From Gnetum montanum (lineage: Eukaryota > Streptophyta > Gnetopsida > Gnetales > Gnetaceae): DNA of 64,000 nucleotides. Every line of letters begins with the position of its first letter. Positions within the stretch are counted from its first letter, which is position 1. The stretch spans positions 358,772-422,771 of the forward strand of contig MNCI01005810.1 of NCBI GenBank assembly GCA_015680685.1. The letters run 5' to 3'. Both the position numbers and the translations under genes were made by a program. Below, in pieces: positions 21,541-33,628 of this stretch. The notes under the pieces were generated by a model, which was given only the letters and a program-made list of their open reading frames with translations, did no database searches and was not told where the DNA came from.

Positions 21541-21599
21541 TAGTAAAAAGGAAAGCACCCATATGGTTGCCTTATCCTTAAGGCAATCCCAAGAAGTTC

Positions 21600-23713
21600 A
21601 TTAGAAACACTCTCTGATGATGAAAACAATGATACCAATTGGAAAGAGTTGAAGATCCTAGAGAATTTTAAACATGAGCCCTTAGAGTTTAAAACTCTAC
21701 TTGATAGCCTCAAATTTGTATTCTTAAAAGATGGAAAGTTGGTCATAATCAATGCCAAAATCACTTCTAAATAGAAATTGATCAAATGGATAGCCTCAAC
21801 AAATGACCAATAGCCTTTGCTTGGTCATATCCTAAACACACTGAAATTGATCCATGGATATGCTAGCATCAAATTTACACTGATTCATCCATGACGCCAA
21901 GGAGGCAACCACAATGATGGTTGAATCCAAAATTAAAGCAAATTATCAAGGAGGATATTGAGAAACTCCTTAAGGCAAGGTTCATCATCCCCATTGCAGA
22001 TATTGAGTGGGTCAACCCACTCATGATAGTACCAAAGAGAGATAACAAATGGTGAGTTTGTATTTACTTAAGGCCATTAAACATGACAACACCTAAAAAA
22101 CATTTCCTGTTGCCATTCATTATTTAGGTGTTGGATACCATATCTGGGCATTGCTACTATAGTTTTCTAGATGGTTATAGTAGCTATAATCAAATCCAAA
22201 TTGCACTAGAAGATCAAGCCAAAACAAAATTCACAAGTCCCTTCAGAACCTTTGCATAAAACAAGATGCCTTCTAGTCTATGCAATGATCCTATTACTTT
22301 TCAGAATCTAGTCTTTAGTATCTTTCAGCAATAAATAGGTAGCAGAGTGAAAGTCTTCATGGATGACTTCTCCACTTATGTTGTTACATTCGAGCAAGCC
22401 TTGGACCACCTTGAGCAAGTACTAAAAATATGTATGGAAATGAATTTGTGGCTTAATTGTTAAAATATCCATCTCATGATGCAAGAAGACATTGTATTAG
22501 GACACTAAATTTTGTAGGAAGGGATCAAGGTAGACCCCAAAAATATAAGGGTCATCCAAGCAATCACTCACCAACCAGAAATTGTCAAAGATGTTCGATC
22601 ATTCCTTGGACACACTAGTTATTACTAATGATTCATGGAGAATTTCTCTAAGATCATGAAATTATTGGTAGAGCTTACAAAGAAAGATGCTTCCTTTATC
22701 TAGACTAAGGAATGTAAAAATGCATTCCAAAGCCTCAAGAATAAGCTCATAGAGACTCCAATTCTACGAGCACTTAACTAATCTAGACCATTTCATATAA
22801 TGATAGATGCATCTAACTATTCCTTGGGAGTTATGCTTATGCAATTGGATGATAGGAAATGTACATATTACATCCACTAATTACACCATCACAGAAACAA
22901 AACTAATGGAGGTTGTGTATTCTCTAGAAATGTTTAGGCACTATGTGCTTGAATATAAATTGTTTATGCACATTGATCACAGTGCCATTTTCTTTTTCAT
23001 GAACAAGTTAATGGTGAGCCCCCATGTCATATGGTGGTTGTTGATCTAACAAGAATTTTATTTTACAATGGTAGATTAAAAGAAAACTAAGAATGTAGTC
23101 ATTGATCACTTGTCTCAATTACGATGGAATAACAAAGAGGAGGAAAGCCGATTATCTAATCTATTTCTTAATAAACTCCTCTTTGTCACTGCAATAAATG
23201 AACAAATGCCTATAGAACCAAAATGATATGATGACATCTACATTTATCTTCTTACTAAAGAGATGCCACAAGATCTAGACCATAAGAAGAAACAACAAGT
23301 TCTTCATTAGGCTAAGCACTTCATGGAAATAACTGGACACCTTTACAAGGTATGTGCTGATGGCCTAGTTCATTGGTGTGTACCTTATGCAAATTAGTTG
23401 TGTATTTTCTAGAACACTCATGAGGCTCCTTGTGGATGCCACTATGCTGGGAGATGCATGACCATAAAAATCCTAATGGCAAGATATTATTGGCCCACAA
23501 TCTTCAGAGATATCCACCAATTTATATGATCGTGTGAATGTTGCCAACGAGATGGTGGGATGACCACATGAATAGAGGATTCTTAACAGTGGATTCAACC
23601 ATTGGATCCCTTTAATATATGGGGCATAGATTTCATGGGTTCTATCACATCCATGTCCAACAAAAAGGCATATATAATTATTGTCATTAACTATTGTACC
23701 AAATGGATAGATC
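21600..23713 (+). pseudogene. pol: A-IV pol: RT, RNase H and start of integrase (Athila type)
   Basis: The linker (FKTLLDSLKFVFLKDGKLV) is followed by RT with IEKLLKARFIIPI, VPKRDNKWRVCI, GYSSYNQIQIA and FMDDF at 22356-22370, where the catalytic Asp pair is intact. DVRSFLGHTSYY and FSKIMKLL close RT. RNase H (DASNYSLGVML, then a decayed ENV..DHLSQL near 23110) follows. The integrase has a zinc finger (HEAPCGCHYAG) and the first core Asp in WGIDFMG (23629-23631). Coding is cut at about 23713, before the second core Asp. Stops and frameshifts are scattered throughout. Family usage of FMDD and WGIDFMG supports Athila. Confidence 0.85.
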
Positions 23714-24350
23714 TTGGAGTGGTGATGCAAAGTCACTGAAAACGGTTGTTTTGGTTTGGACTAAGGATGGATCTTCTGAGGTCATTTAAACAAAATTCCA
23801 TAAGGGACTTATTATGACCTCAATTTGGAATTCCATTCCAACTTCTCCATTGTCATTATATGCTATCCATAACTCACCTCACTACTGATGTCCATGTTAT
23901 TGATTTGGTGTCTCTATCTAATGCACTTGAATTCTTTGGTATAATCTTTCAAGTTTTGATCCTTAACTTCCATCAACCATTAATTGCCTATGGGGCCCAT
24001 GAACTCCTTACGTTGAGGTTATGCAAGGGCAAACAAGGCATGTGCCTACCATGGGGAGGACCCACTTGCATATCTCTTGGTTGGATTCATTAAGCACCTT
24101 ACCCTTAGGTATTCTTGCAATTAGAATTTTTCATATACCCATCTTCTGCATTCAACCATGTGCTCCTTTACATATTTTGTTCAATGCATTCATTCTCCAT
24201 TAAATTTTTGAATTTTTGAGCTTTCAAAGATCCTTTTTAATGATTGCATCATATTCTTGGCTTCTCTAGGACTCCATGAACTCTAGATTCATCCAAACTT
24301 CCTTGTATTTTCTAAGATATTCACATTTGAAAATTTTGTTTATGAACCCC
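23714..24350 (+). other. A-IV spacer downstream of pol
   Basis: It is the reverse complement of A-II spacer (15255 down to 14840, then 5260 down to 5100), uninterrupted here, and so shows the empty insertion site of A-I near 24148. It runs into U3 of an LTR at GGCCCCATCAAT. It is non-coding. Confidence 0.65.
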
Positions 24351-25168
24351 GTAAATGAGGCCCCATCAATGTAGTGTTGCAATAAAATCTATAAATACAC
24401 ACTCACTAGCCATGTTTATGAGGAGGTGAAATGATAGTTATACCAAAGCTCTTATAGTTTTATCATTTGAGAGTTATAATATTTCTATGAGTGCTTGCAG
24501 TAGGAGTCAAAAAGTATACGAATCTTTATTCAAGCACTATTGTACTTGAACACACTACTGTGAACAACAATAAAGATGAACCTTTTGATCAAACCTTATA
24601 GTACTTGGAATAGATTAATGATTCATTTATGCGTTTATTGTTTCATTAATTATGTGGTTAATAAGTTGAATTAGACTTTAGGTAATTAGTTAATTAATTA
24701 AGTTCAATAGATTAAACACATAAGTATGACTGCTTCAAGTGTAAACATGTATTTGCTTGGTAATCTCAGTAGCATTATTGCTTGGTTTGCCTAGTAGCAT
24801 AGTGCCTACTAATCCTAATAGTGGATATGTGGGTTCAAGATGTGCATGGAAAGTGGTACTAGATGCTTGTGTTAGGACTAGTTAGAGATTAGTTAATTAG
24901 TTAAATTAAATTATTTATTAAATTAATTCATTTCTTTATTTCAAGAACCAGGAGCATAAAACATAAAATAATAAAAATTAGATGCCTTGATTATACTTAA
25001 CCATATATTTGTGCATCACAAGTGTAATTGGAAAGACAATAAATGATTATTAGGACAACGTTCACTTCCTAAAAGAATAGTGTACCAGAAGACATAGAGT
25101 CTGCAAAATTTGATCGGATCACATGTGAACACTTCATGATTCGTATGGTTGAGCACAAGGGGAACTTT
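24351..25168 (+). repeat. 3' LTR of A-IV, both ends truncated
   Basis: TATA (TATAAATA) is at 24391-24398, followed by R and U5 blocks shared with the A-I LTR, including the CTTGGTA repeats near 24755 and the GATTCGTATGGTTGAG block. U3 is shortened by recombination with the spacer, and the final CTCATCA is not recognisable. Confidence 0.7.
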
Positions 25169-25189
25169 TATTCCTTCCTTGATGCATTT

Positions 25190-25900
25190 CCCCTACTTCC
25201 AATTTTTCATATAATAGAAACCCAAATCTCTAAAAAATTCTACTATTTGCATATTGGTAGCTCCAAAAATGGAAGCTATAAGAAGTATTTTTTGTAGCCC
25301 AAATCATCATTTGGTTTTATCTACATTCACTAGAAGACTAGATGAGTCACAATGATTTTCTAAAATTTGCAACATATTTTGCATTTCTTTTACAATATAG
25401 GAGATCAAGGTTGTATCATCTATATACAAAATAAGATTCACAACATCAAATTCAATTTTAATAGCATGACTATTTTTCCCATTGCATAACCATTCCAGCA
25501 TTTCATCAATAAAGACATAAAAAGGAGTTAGAGAAAGTGAATAACTTTGCTTAACTTCACTTTTTCTCTAGAACTGAATTTTTTTCTTTGAATTATTATT
25601 TATAATTTCAATAATTTCTTCCTCATAAAATCTTTGAGTATCTATAACCAATTTTAAAGGGAGGCTATTTTTTTTACATGCACAATCATAAACTTATTCA
25701 AATTACTTAATCCTATGCTTTGGAAAAATATAAAAAAATAAAGAAAAACATTTTTGTTAGATTTTTCTAATTTTTTAAAGAAAAACTCCATGTAGTATCT
25801 AATAGTAACTAAGTGATCAATAATGGAGTTATTTTATCTAAAACCTTCTTAACATCATACCTTGACCTAGTTAACTTCAACTTAAAAACTGAATCTCTTT
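25190..25900 (-). pseudogene. LINE (non-LTR) reverse-transcriptase fragment
   Basis: On the minus strand a stretch similar to the non-LTR RT motif ...LSPxLFxxFIDEML reads SLTPFYVFIDEML, then LILYIDDTTLI with the catalytic YIDD at 25415-25426, and MLQILENHCDSSSLLVNVDKTK, which matches the usual 'LxxFxxxSGLKxNxxKTK' block of plant LINEs. Upstream sequence to about 25900 keeps a decayed LDKI-like part. Endonuclease, ORF1 and tail are not visible, so it is a short remnant. Confidence 0.8.
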
Positions 25901-26002
25901 ACAAACAAACTACTTAACAACGTAGCAAAAATATTACTCACAATAATCATTCAATAATTATTCAAGTTATTTATTCACCATTTATATATATATATAATAA
26001 CA

Positions 26003-26060
26003 TGTTAGCCTAGTGGTAAGACTCTTGATTTGGATACACTAAAGTTATAAAGTTCTATGT
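26003..26060 (+). repeat. Possible tRNA-derived SINE fragment
   Basis: TTAGCCTAGTGGTAAGACTC resembles the A-box end of a tRNA-derived SINE. The B-box part is poor (AGTTATAAAGTTC). There is no A tail or duplication. Confidence 0.25.
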
Positions 26061-26376
26061 GGACTATATATCTTGGGGTGTGCCTATGTTTCAATCATTT
26101 TAGATTTTAACTACCCTTTTTATAAACAAGATAGTCTTGCTAATTTTCCAATGTTAATAAAATTCTTAATCTATAGTTAAATTGAATTTGTACAAAATTT
26201 CTCTATGAATAGTAGGTTATGCCTACTATATTAATTTTTCATATAAACCATATGAATCTATAGCTTTGTCAAATGCTAGATTTGTAATATCCTATGTGAC
26301 TTGCACAAGAGTAAATTGGAGAGGTTCTAATGTACAATAGACATAGAAATATCACTTTCTTTTGTAAATATTTAAT

Positions 26377-26472
26377 TGTAAAATGAGCATATATCTTAAA
26401 AAGACAAAGTACATTATGAAAAACTTTATGTAAAATGAGCATATATCTTAAAACTATATATGCTCAGTTTTA
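26377..26472. repeat. 25-base direct repeat with an inverted third copy
   Basis: TGTAAAATGAGCATATATC starts at 26377 and again at 26429. An inverted copy (ATATATGCTCAGTTTTA) lies at 26456-26472, so the second copy can form a stem of about 16 pairs with one bulge. It could be the end of a small inverted-repeat transposon. Confidence 0.45.
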
Positions 26473-26526
26473 ATGGTCTAGGGAAAACATTCTTGCTACT
26501 CCCTAATAAATTTCTTCATCTTAGTT

Positions 26527-27393
26527 TGATGAGTAGCGAGAACCTCCTATGCTCAACCATAAAAATTAGAAGCATGTATGCACAATTCAGTCAAATTCTG
26601 TGGAACTTTAGGCTAGTAGGATCCTAGATAAGTAAGAGATAACTTATTGGTTTCTGTCTTCCCAATCATCACTTATGCTAGCTTAATTCGTATGATTAAG
26701 TGTGATTGAGGCATAAGATGTTTTCATTATTATTATTATTATTTATTATTATTAAAATATTGAAATAATAATATTATTAAAATATTAAGTTTAACTAACT
26801 ATGATAATAAGACAATCTAAGCTATCTTACACATGATGCATCTGTTGCTACTTTCCATTCACATCCTAAACTTATACTAATGTTGCTAGATTAAGAAATG
26901 GTTATTACTAGGTGTATCCATTACAAAGATTACCAAACATTAATGTTTTATATTCATAGAGGTCATAGTCATGCGATTATGGAATAAAATATTAATTTCC
27001 TATGTACTGGAAAGCAAAGTGCATTAGAAGTAAATTGTTAAAAATAAACTAAGAACTATTCCAAGTACTACAATGAAGGGAATTAATTTTGATTTTATTG
27101 CTAAAATGAAAATGTCTATGTAGAATATGCACTACAATAAAACTTTATTAATTCAACTCTATCCACATTATGGGTACTCATAGAGAAAATTTTATAAGTC
27201 TTACAAAATCAAATTACAAGAGATTCACTGCTATTGTGACCCAAGGTTCCATAAATGTGGATGGTGTGTGCATTGATATAGGAAAAAGATCAGACTATGT
27301 CAACACATCATAGGATGTATTGATGCATAAGTGTTGATGGGGCTGCATCAATGCATTTCTTTTGATGCAGCTAACATATTTGCATTTCATCAT
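26527..27393 (-). repeat. 3' LTR of A-III (Athila-like), minus strand
   Basis: It is 867 bases. In the + strand view it begins TGATGAGTAGCGAG and ends ATTTCATCA, the A-family termini. A polypurine-tract-like TACTTCCGCAACTAATTG follows at 27394. An ATT microsatellite expanded inside it at about 26730-26790. I could not place a clear TATA box. Confidence 0.75.
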
Positions 27394-27621
27394 ACTTCCG
27401 CAACTAATTGAAAACTTATCCTTGAGTGAAGAAAAGTGGGACTGAGTTGTTTACAAAATTAGATGGTTCTAAATTAAACTATTTACTAACAAACAACTTA
27501 ATAGACTATGACTCTCACATTACAAAATATTCAAGTACTTACAATGATTTACATAAAAATTTGATAAATGACATAAAAGTACACTAGCCATTATTGTATA
27601 ATATTGGTTATGATAAAGTCT
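27394..27621 (-). other. A-III polypurine tract and short 3' untranslated stretch
   Basis: The first 20 bases or so match the polypurine tract positions at 21003 and 35550 (AxTGAAAAC follows in all). About 230 bases separate it from the stop of ORF C. Confidence 0.5.
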
Positions 27622-30384
27622 TTAAATGATGCTAGGAGGTGGAGGCTCTTGAGGTCTCTCTTCTTATCCTAAACTTGACAATGGCCTTGGCTACCCTGTT
27701 GTTTTAGAAAACTTAAAGGCATCCAATAATGCCTTCATTTTCTCCTCCATGCTTCATGAGTCATTAATAGTCTATGCAACATTCTCTAGATTTTTTAGTG
27801 TAAGCACATCCCAGTAGCAAGGCATGGTTGGAAACATCTAATTTCTGTTGAAAAACTACGCTATGAATTTATTTTTTTGAAAGTTAACATTCACATAAGG
27901 CTTTATAGCTCTTGGTGATCATTCATCCTTTTATCCATGTCCTCAACAATAGATCTCTAATATTAAAATTTTCTCTACAAAACTTCAAGCTCTATATGAG
28001 CCACTTCTAGCATCTAGTTTGTTTCTTTATAGAGCTTGAACTCTACATGATAGAGAAGGTAGGAGCTAAGAACTTGCTTCTCCAACTTTGATCATGATCA
28101 TCCTATAATCAACATTGCTAGATTTGCATAGTGAAGGTTGGCTAACTGCATGTGCTCTATTATCTCTTTTCTTTACAACTTCTATAGGTGGATCTCCACT
28201 TGATTGTATCCATTTCACCCATCAAATATGGGTTGTCATGCATTGCCTCTTTGTTGGAGTTACTATAGGACATTGTTCATCTTAGCCTTTTTTTTAATTT
28301 AATTTCTTCTTCATTTTCCTTTTGAGCATTCCAACCTAGTTCCTATAATGATTTCTTCTCTTCTCATACTTCAAGCCCTCATTCTTCCTAGCAGTAATCT
28401 CAATGGTAGTCTTCTGATGAATGGCATGCACCTTCTCCATTGATAGGTTTCTATTTTCAATAATCAACCTCCTTACATCTTGGTTCACCTTTCCAAGATG
28501 TGTGTGTTGTTATCTAATGTATTTTTGTAATTTCTTCTTCTTAGTTTTAGCTTTTTGTATGTGTTGATTTTCTTTCTTCAGAAGTTTGTTCTCCTTGCGT
28601 GTGTTAATGAGATCATTATTTATGACAATAAGCATTATGTCTAACAATGACATATCTAGTATTGTAATCTCCTTAGCATTCTCAACCTCCTTTAGTTTTT
28701 GTTAAATTTTTTGAAAAGCTTCATCTATTATAAGTTCTATCCATATGATGATAGAATCAAATAAGTAGATTCTAAGTAATGCAACCTCTACTTCCAACCC
28801 TTGATTAATGTTGGTAACTTTCTTGAGTTGTGCCTGTGTAACTAGTACCTTACATCTTATCTCTAGGAGCTTTGATTAGGTCGCAGTAATATCTTCTAGA
28901 ATGTCAAAGATTTCTAGACTGTATTTTCTAGGCCTAACTAGTCATTCAAGCAATTCCTCATGCTAGACTACATTCATTCCCATACTCTTAGCTCTTGAAG
29001 ACACTTAAATATCTACCATGGTAATAGTATTTGAAATAGATGTTGCAAAAGGACTTAGAGCTTCTTCAACTCTATCCATAAATATATTGATGGTTGTATC
29101 TTAGTTCTTGTATTGTATTACTAGGACTGTTGTGCCTCCAAATTCTTTCAACATAGCTTAGAAAGTTGCAACATTTCTAGAAATTTTAGGGAATTGCTTC
29201 ATAGGGATGGAATCCATGACTTCTCATGCATCAAGATTAGCATAAGAAAAAGCTTTGTTCCTCTATGTGTAGAATACCCAAGTCATTTGTAGGCTAGTTG
29301 ATAGTCCTTGTGACTTCATTGAAATGACTTATGACTAGACAATAGATTTATGTCTCAACACCACAACTTCCTTTAGCTTGATGTTGTAGCTATTTTGTAA
29401 GTTTTCTTAGGTGTTCATTTGATCCTATCATATCTAGTGCTACTAGTGGTGGTAGAGGTGGTGCTTCTTATTGAAGCTTGGTGGGGGTCTTATCTTTTAT
29501 CATTTTTCTAGTAAGACATAGTAGGGATCCTATGAAGTGCATCATTTTATAATGAGACAAGGAATGGGAAGTTTCTTCTTATCTTCTCATTTTTTTATTC
29601 TCTTTTCAATCTCTAGAAAAATGAGCTAGGATAGGTTGATAAGAAATTTCCCACTCAGAGTCATACCTGCCACTATAAAGAAAGTGATGATCCTACTTAA
29701 CTGTATTATTAGGTTTTGATAATAGGTCACAATCATAAAATACACGCTTTATACCTTAGTAAGGGCATCCTACTCCTTATAGTCCACTCCATAGTATTAT
29801 TGAGTCAACTCTATCTTCACCTTCGCATCTACCTGCATCAATATCTCAATAATCATTTTTCCAGTGGTAATCTAATGGCATTCGCTATGACCTCCACCGA
29901 GTAGGAAATGGCAATGTCCTTAATCTTCACTATTGCATCTCCCTAGAAGTTATTATAAAAAAAACAAATTTCTTCCAAATACCATCCACCATTTGTGAAA
30001 ATGATGGATCATAGTGATGATGCCTCTAATTTCACATGGATCTCTTTGTTGCAAACTTTCTTGAGGAAAGTTTCAATCAAGGTAACCTTCAAGTTTGACC
30101 TAGGTCTTAGTACCTTATCTAAATTTTCATGTCTCTACAATAGAAATATGATGAATAGAGTCCACCTCATGCTCTTACTATAAAATAGGTTGCCTCATTA
30201 GCTTGCTCTTGTTTCTGTTGTTATTATTGTTACTATCCTTGTTCTTACCTTGGGTGCTTTTCACTTGGCTATGATGGCCTACCCACTTGCAAACCTCTTT
30301 TGGGAGTGATCTATAATCACATGGATGATAATGGATTATTCTTAGCTTTTTTTTCTTAGTTATATGTGCCTTTTAATCATCCAT
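27622..30384 (-). pseudogene. ORF C of A-III: unrecognised protein just before the 3' LTR
   Basis: A decayed frame of about 920 codons starts at ATG 30382-30384 and ends TAA at 27622-27624 after PQEPPPPSII. It follows 1953-4528 from end to end. Shared parts are the N-terminus, VTLIETFLKKV (compare VTLIETYLNQI), IKDIAISYSVEVIANA, a conserved block near 29640 (SEWEISYQP in one frame), a long heptad-rich middle and the proline-rich tail. Stops and frameshifts are many. It stands about 230 bases upstream of the 3' LTR and downstream of the post-pol spacer. I recognise no domain. A role as a virion or Env-like component would be a guess. Confidence 0.65.
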
Positions 30385-32290
30385 TGTTAGTGTTAACCTA
30401 AAAAATTAGGCATTAAATCTCTTAAGTAGTTATAGATGCTTAAGTCTTGAGATCCTAAAGCAGTTAAATATGTTGGTTTCCTTAATTTTTATCATTATTA
30501 TAATGTCTTTGATTATTTAACTACCTATGTGATGTTAGAAATTTTATTACAAAACCACTTACTGGTACCCCCATGATATAGAACTTATCTTTAGAAGTTC
30601 ATAGGTTCAAAAATGGGTTGAATCGGATATTCTAGGAAGAAGTTATAGCTCTAAGAAGCTTTCTGGCTTTGAAAACTACAAATATTCCTCTTTCATTTGA
30701 AAGAAAATGTGAACAATTAGCTAAGTATCATGTTTATATATATTATTTTTATAAGGTATTACTGAAGATGCATTGATGTATCTAACTACATCAGTGGGGA
30801 TGCATTGATGCATCTATTGACAAAAATGCGCACTTTGAAAACTAAAAGATTTTGTGAATTTTGAAATAAATTGAGGATTAAATGAAAGCCTAAAAGGAGT
30901 TCTAAAGATGTAGATAACAAACATGGTATTTTAATTGAGGTTTCAGATATATATAAGCTTAATTAGATTCAAGAAAATCATGTTTTAAAGCCAAAAATCA
31001 TTTGAAAAAACAAGCAAAGTTAGATGATTTATATCATTAGGATTATAGTCAAGTGCGACTAGGCACATGGTAATGAATTGTAAGCTTAATGTTCAAGAGT
31101 TATGCAAGTGGATCCTCCCCAAAGTAGTTCCATGTCTTAAATGCCCCCACATAATAATTTCACAATGTGTCCTTAGACACTTAGAAATCTTGCCCATATA
31201 ATAATTACCATTGGGAACTAGCACTATACTTAAATAAAATTCCTCAAGTGGACCATGGAACATAGTAGTGAGATGAATAATGGAACTTTAGAAGGGACTA
31301 GAGGGATTGGGATATGAGATATCTTACCATTTTGATAATACATTTTTGTGTATTGGTTTGGTTAAGGTGATCCATATATCTTTTAGTTAAGGTTCTAAAC
31401 CAAGTTCATGCTAGTGCTAGTGACCTTGGATTTTCTTACTTCATAATTAAAAACCATGAGATCATCATAGATATGAGTGAATACCATTACTCAATAAAAA
31501 TTGGATAAGAAAGTAGTTATAATTTTACAATTTATGAGAAGAAATGTTAGGTTTAGTTAGAGGGGTGCCTTTAGGCATGGTAGCTTCTCTTTCCAATCCC
31601 ATAACAAGTGTTTATTCCCAAGAGATCTTCAAAAATGTGTTTTTTTGTCCTCATTCTCTCTTCTTTTTTCTAAGGGACACACTTAGTAGAGAACATACTT
31701 TCATTAAAATTATAGTATAAGTAATGATACACCCATGTAGCATCATTAAGCTCATTGAAGAAGCTAAAAGGCTTAACAAATCCCGTTAAGACCATACCCT
31801 TTTCCATTTTCCCTTAGTCCTTTCTCCTTTCTTTGGGTAGCTAAATATTGAGTTCTTTTTAGTTTTTTGTGAAAAAACCCTATTATCTGCATGATGTGCA
31901 CATATTATTAATAGAAATGGAAGGGGTGGATGTCATAGACTTACTACCTAATATCATCATATGCTTGATAAACTGTTAGTATAAAATATAGGCCCAATAA
32001 CAAGGTTGACCTGTACATGAAAATGAAAATCTTGATATTCTACATTTAGCAATAATAAAAAAAAATAAGAAAAGGCTTAAAAATTTAAGAACTATAAAAA
32101 ATTTTAAAACACCTGTGACTCAAAAATAAAGAAAAAATATAAAAGAAACAAAGTAAAAATTTTAAGAAAATAGAAAACATAAGAAGAATGAAAAAAGTAA
32201 TTAAAGGTGGTTTAAAATAAAAAAGTGAAAAAATTTATCCTCACATGATGTCACGTTAGATGGTTGTCCCCTCCATGAAAGGGACAACAC
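30385..32290 (-). other. A-III spacer
   Basis: It is non-coding and related in the same orientation to the A-V spacer: GTGGATCCTCCCCAAAGTAG at 31110 compares with 36309. It holds an A-rich GTAAAA-type array at 32080-32200 and a TTGTCCCCTCCATGA mark at 32262 like that after integrase in A-II. No pol follows, so A-III is truncated near 32290. Confidence 0.6.
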
Positions 32291-33440
32291 AACAAGAAGT
32301 TATAGAAAACATGACAAGTAATAGTAGCAGTGGTAGATAGGGGACTAAAGGTGAGTCTAGTAGTAGTAAAGGATTACCTCAATCCTACTTATTCCTTTCT
32401 AGAGCTTAGATGTTAGTTAACCAAATCCTAGTAAGGAAGTTATATTTAATTTTATTGTTACTATAATTTTCTTATGATGGAGCTCTTACAATGTGCTACA
32501 ATTCTGAAAGATTTAGCTAGGTATTAGATCATAGAGCTTGAATTTGATGTTGGCTAGTACTTTAGAGTAGATTTAAACTAAAGATTTGACATTTCAATTT
32601 GATTTTGTTATGGAGATTGAGAACCAAGATGCATTACTTATGTTTTGAACATTTTATAGCATTTTTTTCAAATCTACAATTATAAATTAAATGCATGTGT
32701 CAATTTCATAGTTCATGTTGCCAAGAAACTAGGGATGCACTAAAATCTATAGTCTTTATACATATTTTAGAATGAAATTTGATAATATTTTGAGATTTAG
32801 CGTTGGTGCTAAAATGTTTCATATAAAGACATAGTTAGCACATCAAATCTTAGAATTTCATGCTATTTTTAGTCATATCTAGCAAATGTATTGGATAGAA
32901 CAAGTGAAATTGTAGCAATATCAATGTTTTCATAAGTGAATTTGCAATCATTTTCACATAATCATGAGAAATTTTAATTTTTAATATTTTGAACTATAAA
33001 GAACTCTATGTGAGGTTTCAATGTGATAGAAGTGAAGTATTTTTGCTAAATGTTAAGCATTATAAATGTTCATGCATAAAAAGTGACTCTTGATGTAAAA
33101 CATCAAAAGTTGACATTAAATGCTATGTTGAAGACGTACGATGCCATGTGTCAAAAAGAGTGACATAGGATATCAAAGTTAAATATTATTTTTACTAAGA
33201 ATTTAAGTTTTGGCACCTTGTGTAGATTCTTTTAATGTAAAATGTCAAAACTAAGTTTTGCCACTTAGGAGTTTTTGCCTTTGTTTTATAGGGATGCCAT
33301 AGTATCTAGATAAGTGGTAATTGAATTGATGTACTTCTTTCATATGGATGAACACACCATCTTGGAAAATAGAAAAGAAAGCCTCATCCAATCATGAGTA
33401 ATCCATTATTTAAGGATAATACACTAATTTCCCCAAAGCT
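32291..33440. other. Unassigned AT-rich sequence left of T-big
   Basis: I see no LTR end, protein domain or long open frame. It belongs, with 58784 onward, to the DNA into which T-big inserted. Local near-repeats exist (AAGTTTTGGCAC at 33206, AAGTTTTGCCAC at 33256). Confidence 0.4.
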
Positions 33441-33623
33441 ATGGACATTGGAAGGAGTCATAGAATTACTGAAATTCTGCATCATACATTTTCATGTAGT
33501 AATATTGACATAACTTGGACAACTGGTCTTGTAGGCTTTGGAGATAATCCTTCCCATATTTTTTGTAGAGCTCACAAAAATCATATTCAAGCTATAGTCA
33601 AATATCAAAGAGTTCTCCAAGGA
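33441..33623 (+). other. ORF F: short frame interrupted by T-big (continues at 58784-58847)
   Basis: A frame opens at 33441 (MDIGRSHRITEILHHTFS), passes through GLVGFGDNPSHIF and reaches the TGTCC target site. When T-big and one copy of its duplication are ignored, the same frame continues at 58784 (GVQKVPRQVVGVKRILRIQC) to TGA 58845-58847, in total about 83 codons. This suggests old coding sequence at the target, but it is short and matches no family I recognise. Confidence 0.3.
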
Positions 33624-33628
33624 TGTCC
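33624..33628. repeat. Left target duplication of T-big (TGTCC; right copy 58779-58783)
   Basis: TGTCC lies directly before the LTR start (TAAAACACCACC, decayed TGAAACACC) and directly after the 3' LTR end (GTTGTTACA). The perfect match over 25 kb shows that these two LTRs belong to one element. Confidence 0.85.

Larger units (their letters stand above)
25901..26526. other. AT-rich stretch with a tRNA-like block and a hairpin
   Basis: It contains a TA microsatellite (about 25983-25998), a possible tRNA-derived SINE fragment (26003-26060) and a direct plus inverted repeat (26377-26472). No coding region is visible. Confidence 0.5.

Noticed and set aside
26003-26060. tRNA gene
   Set aside because: Only an A-box-like part is present; no cloverleaf can be folded. 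Kept only as a weak SINE candidate.
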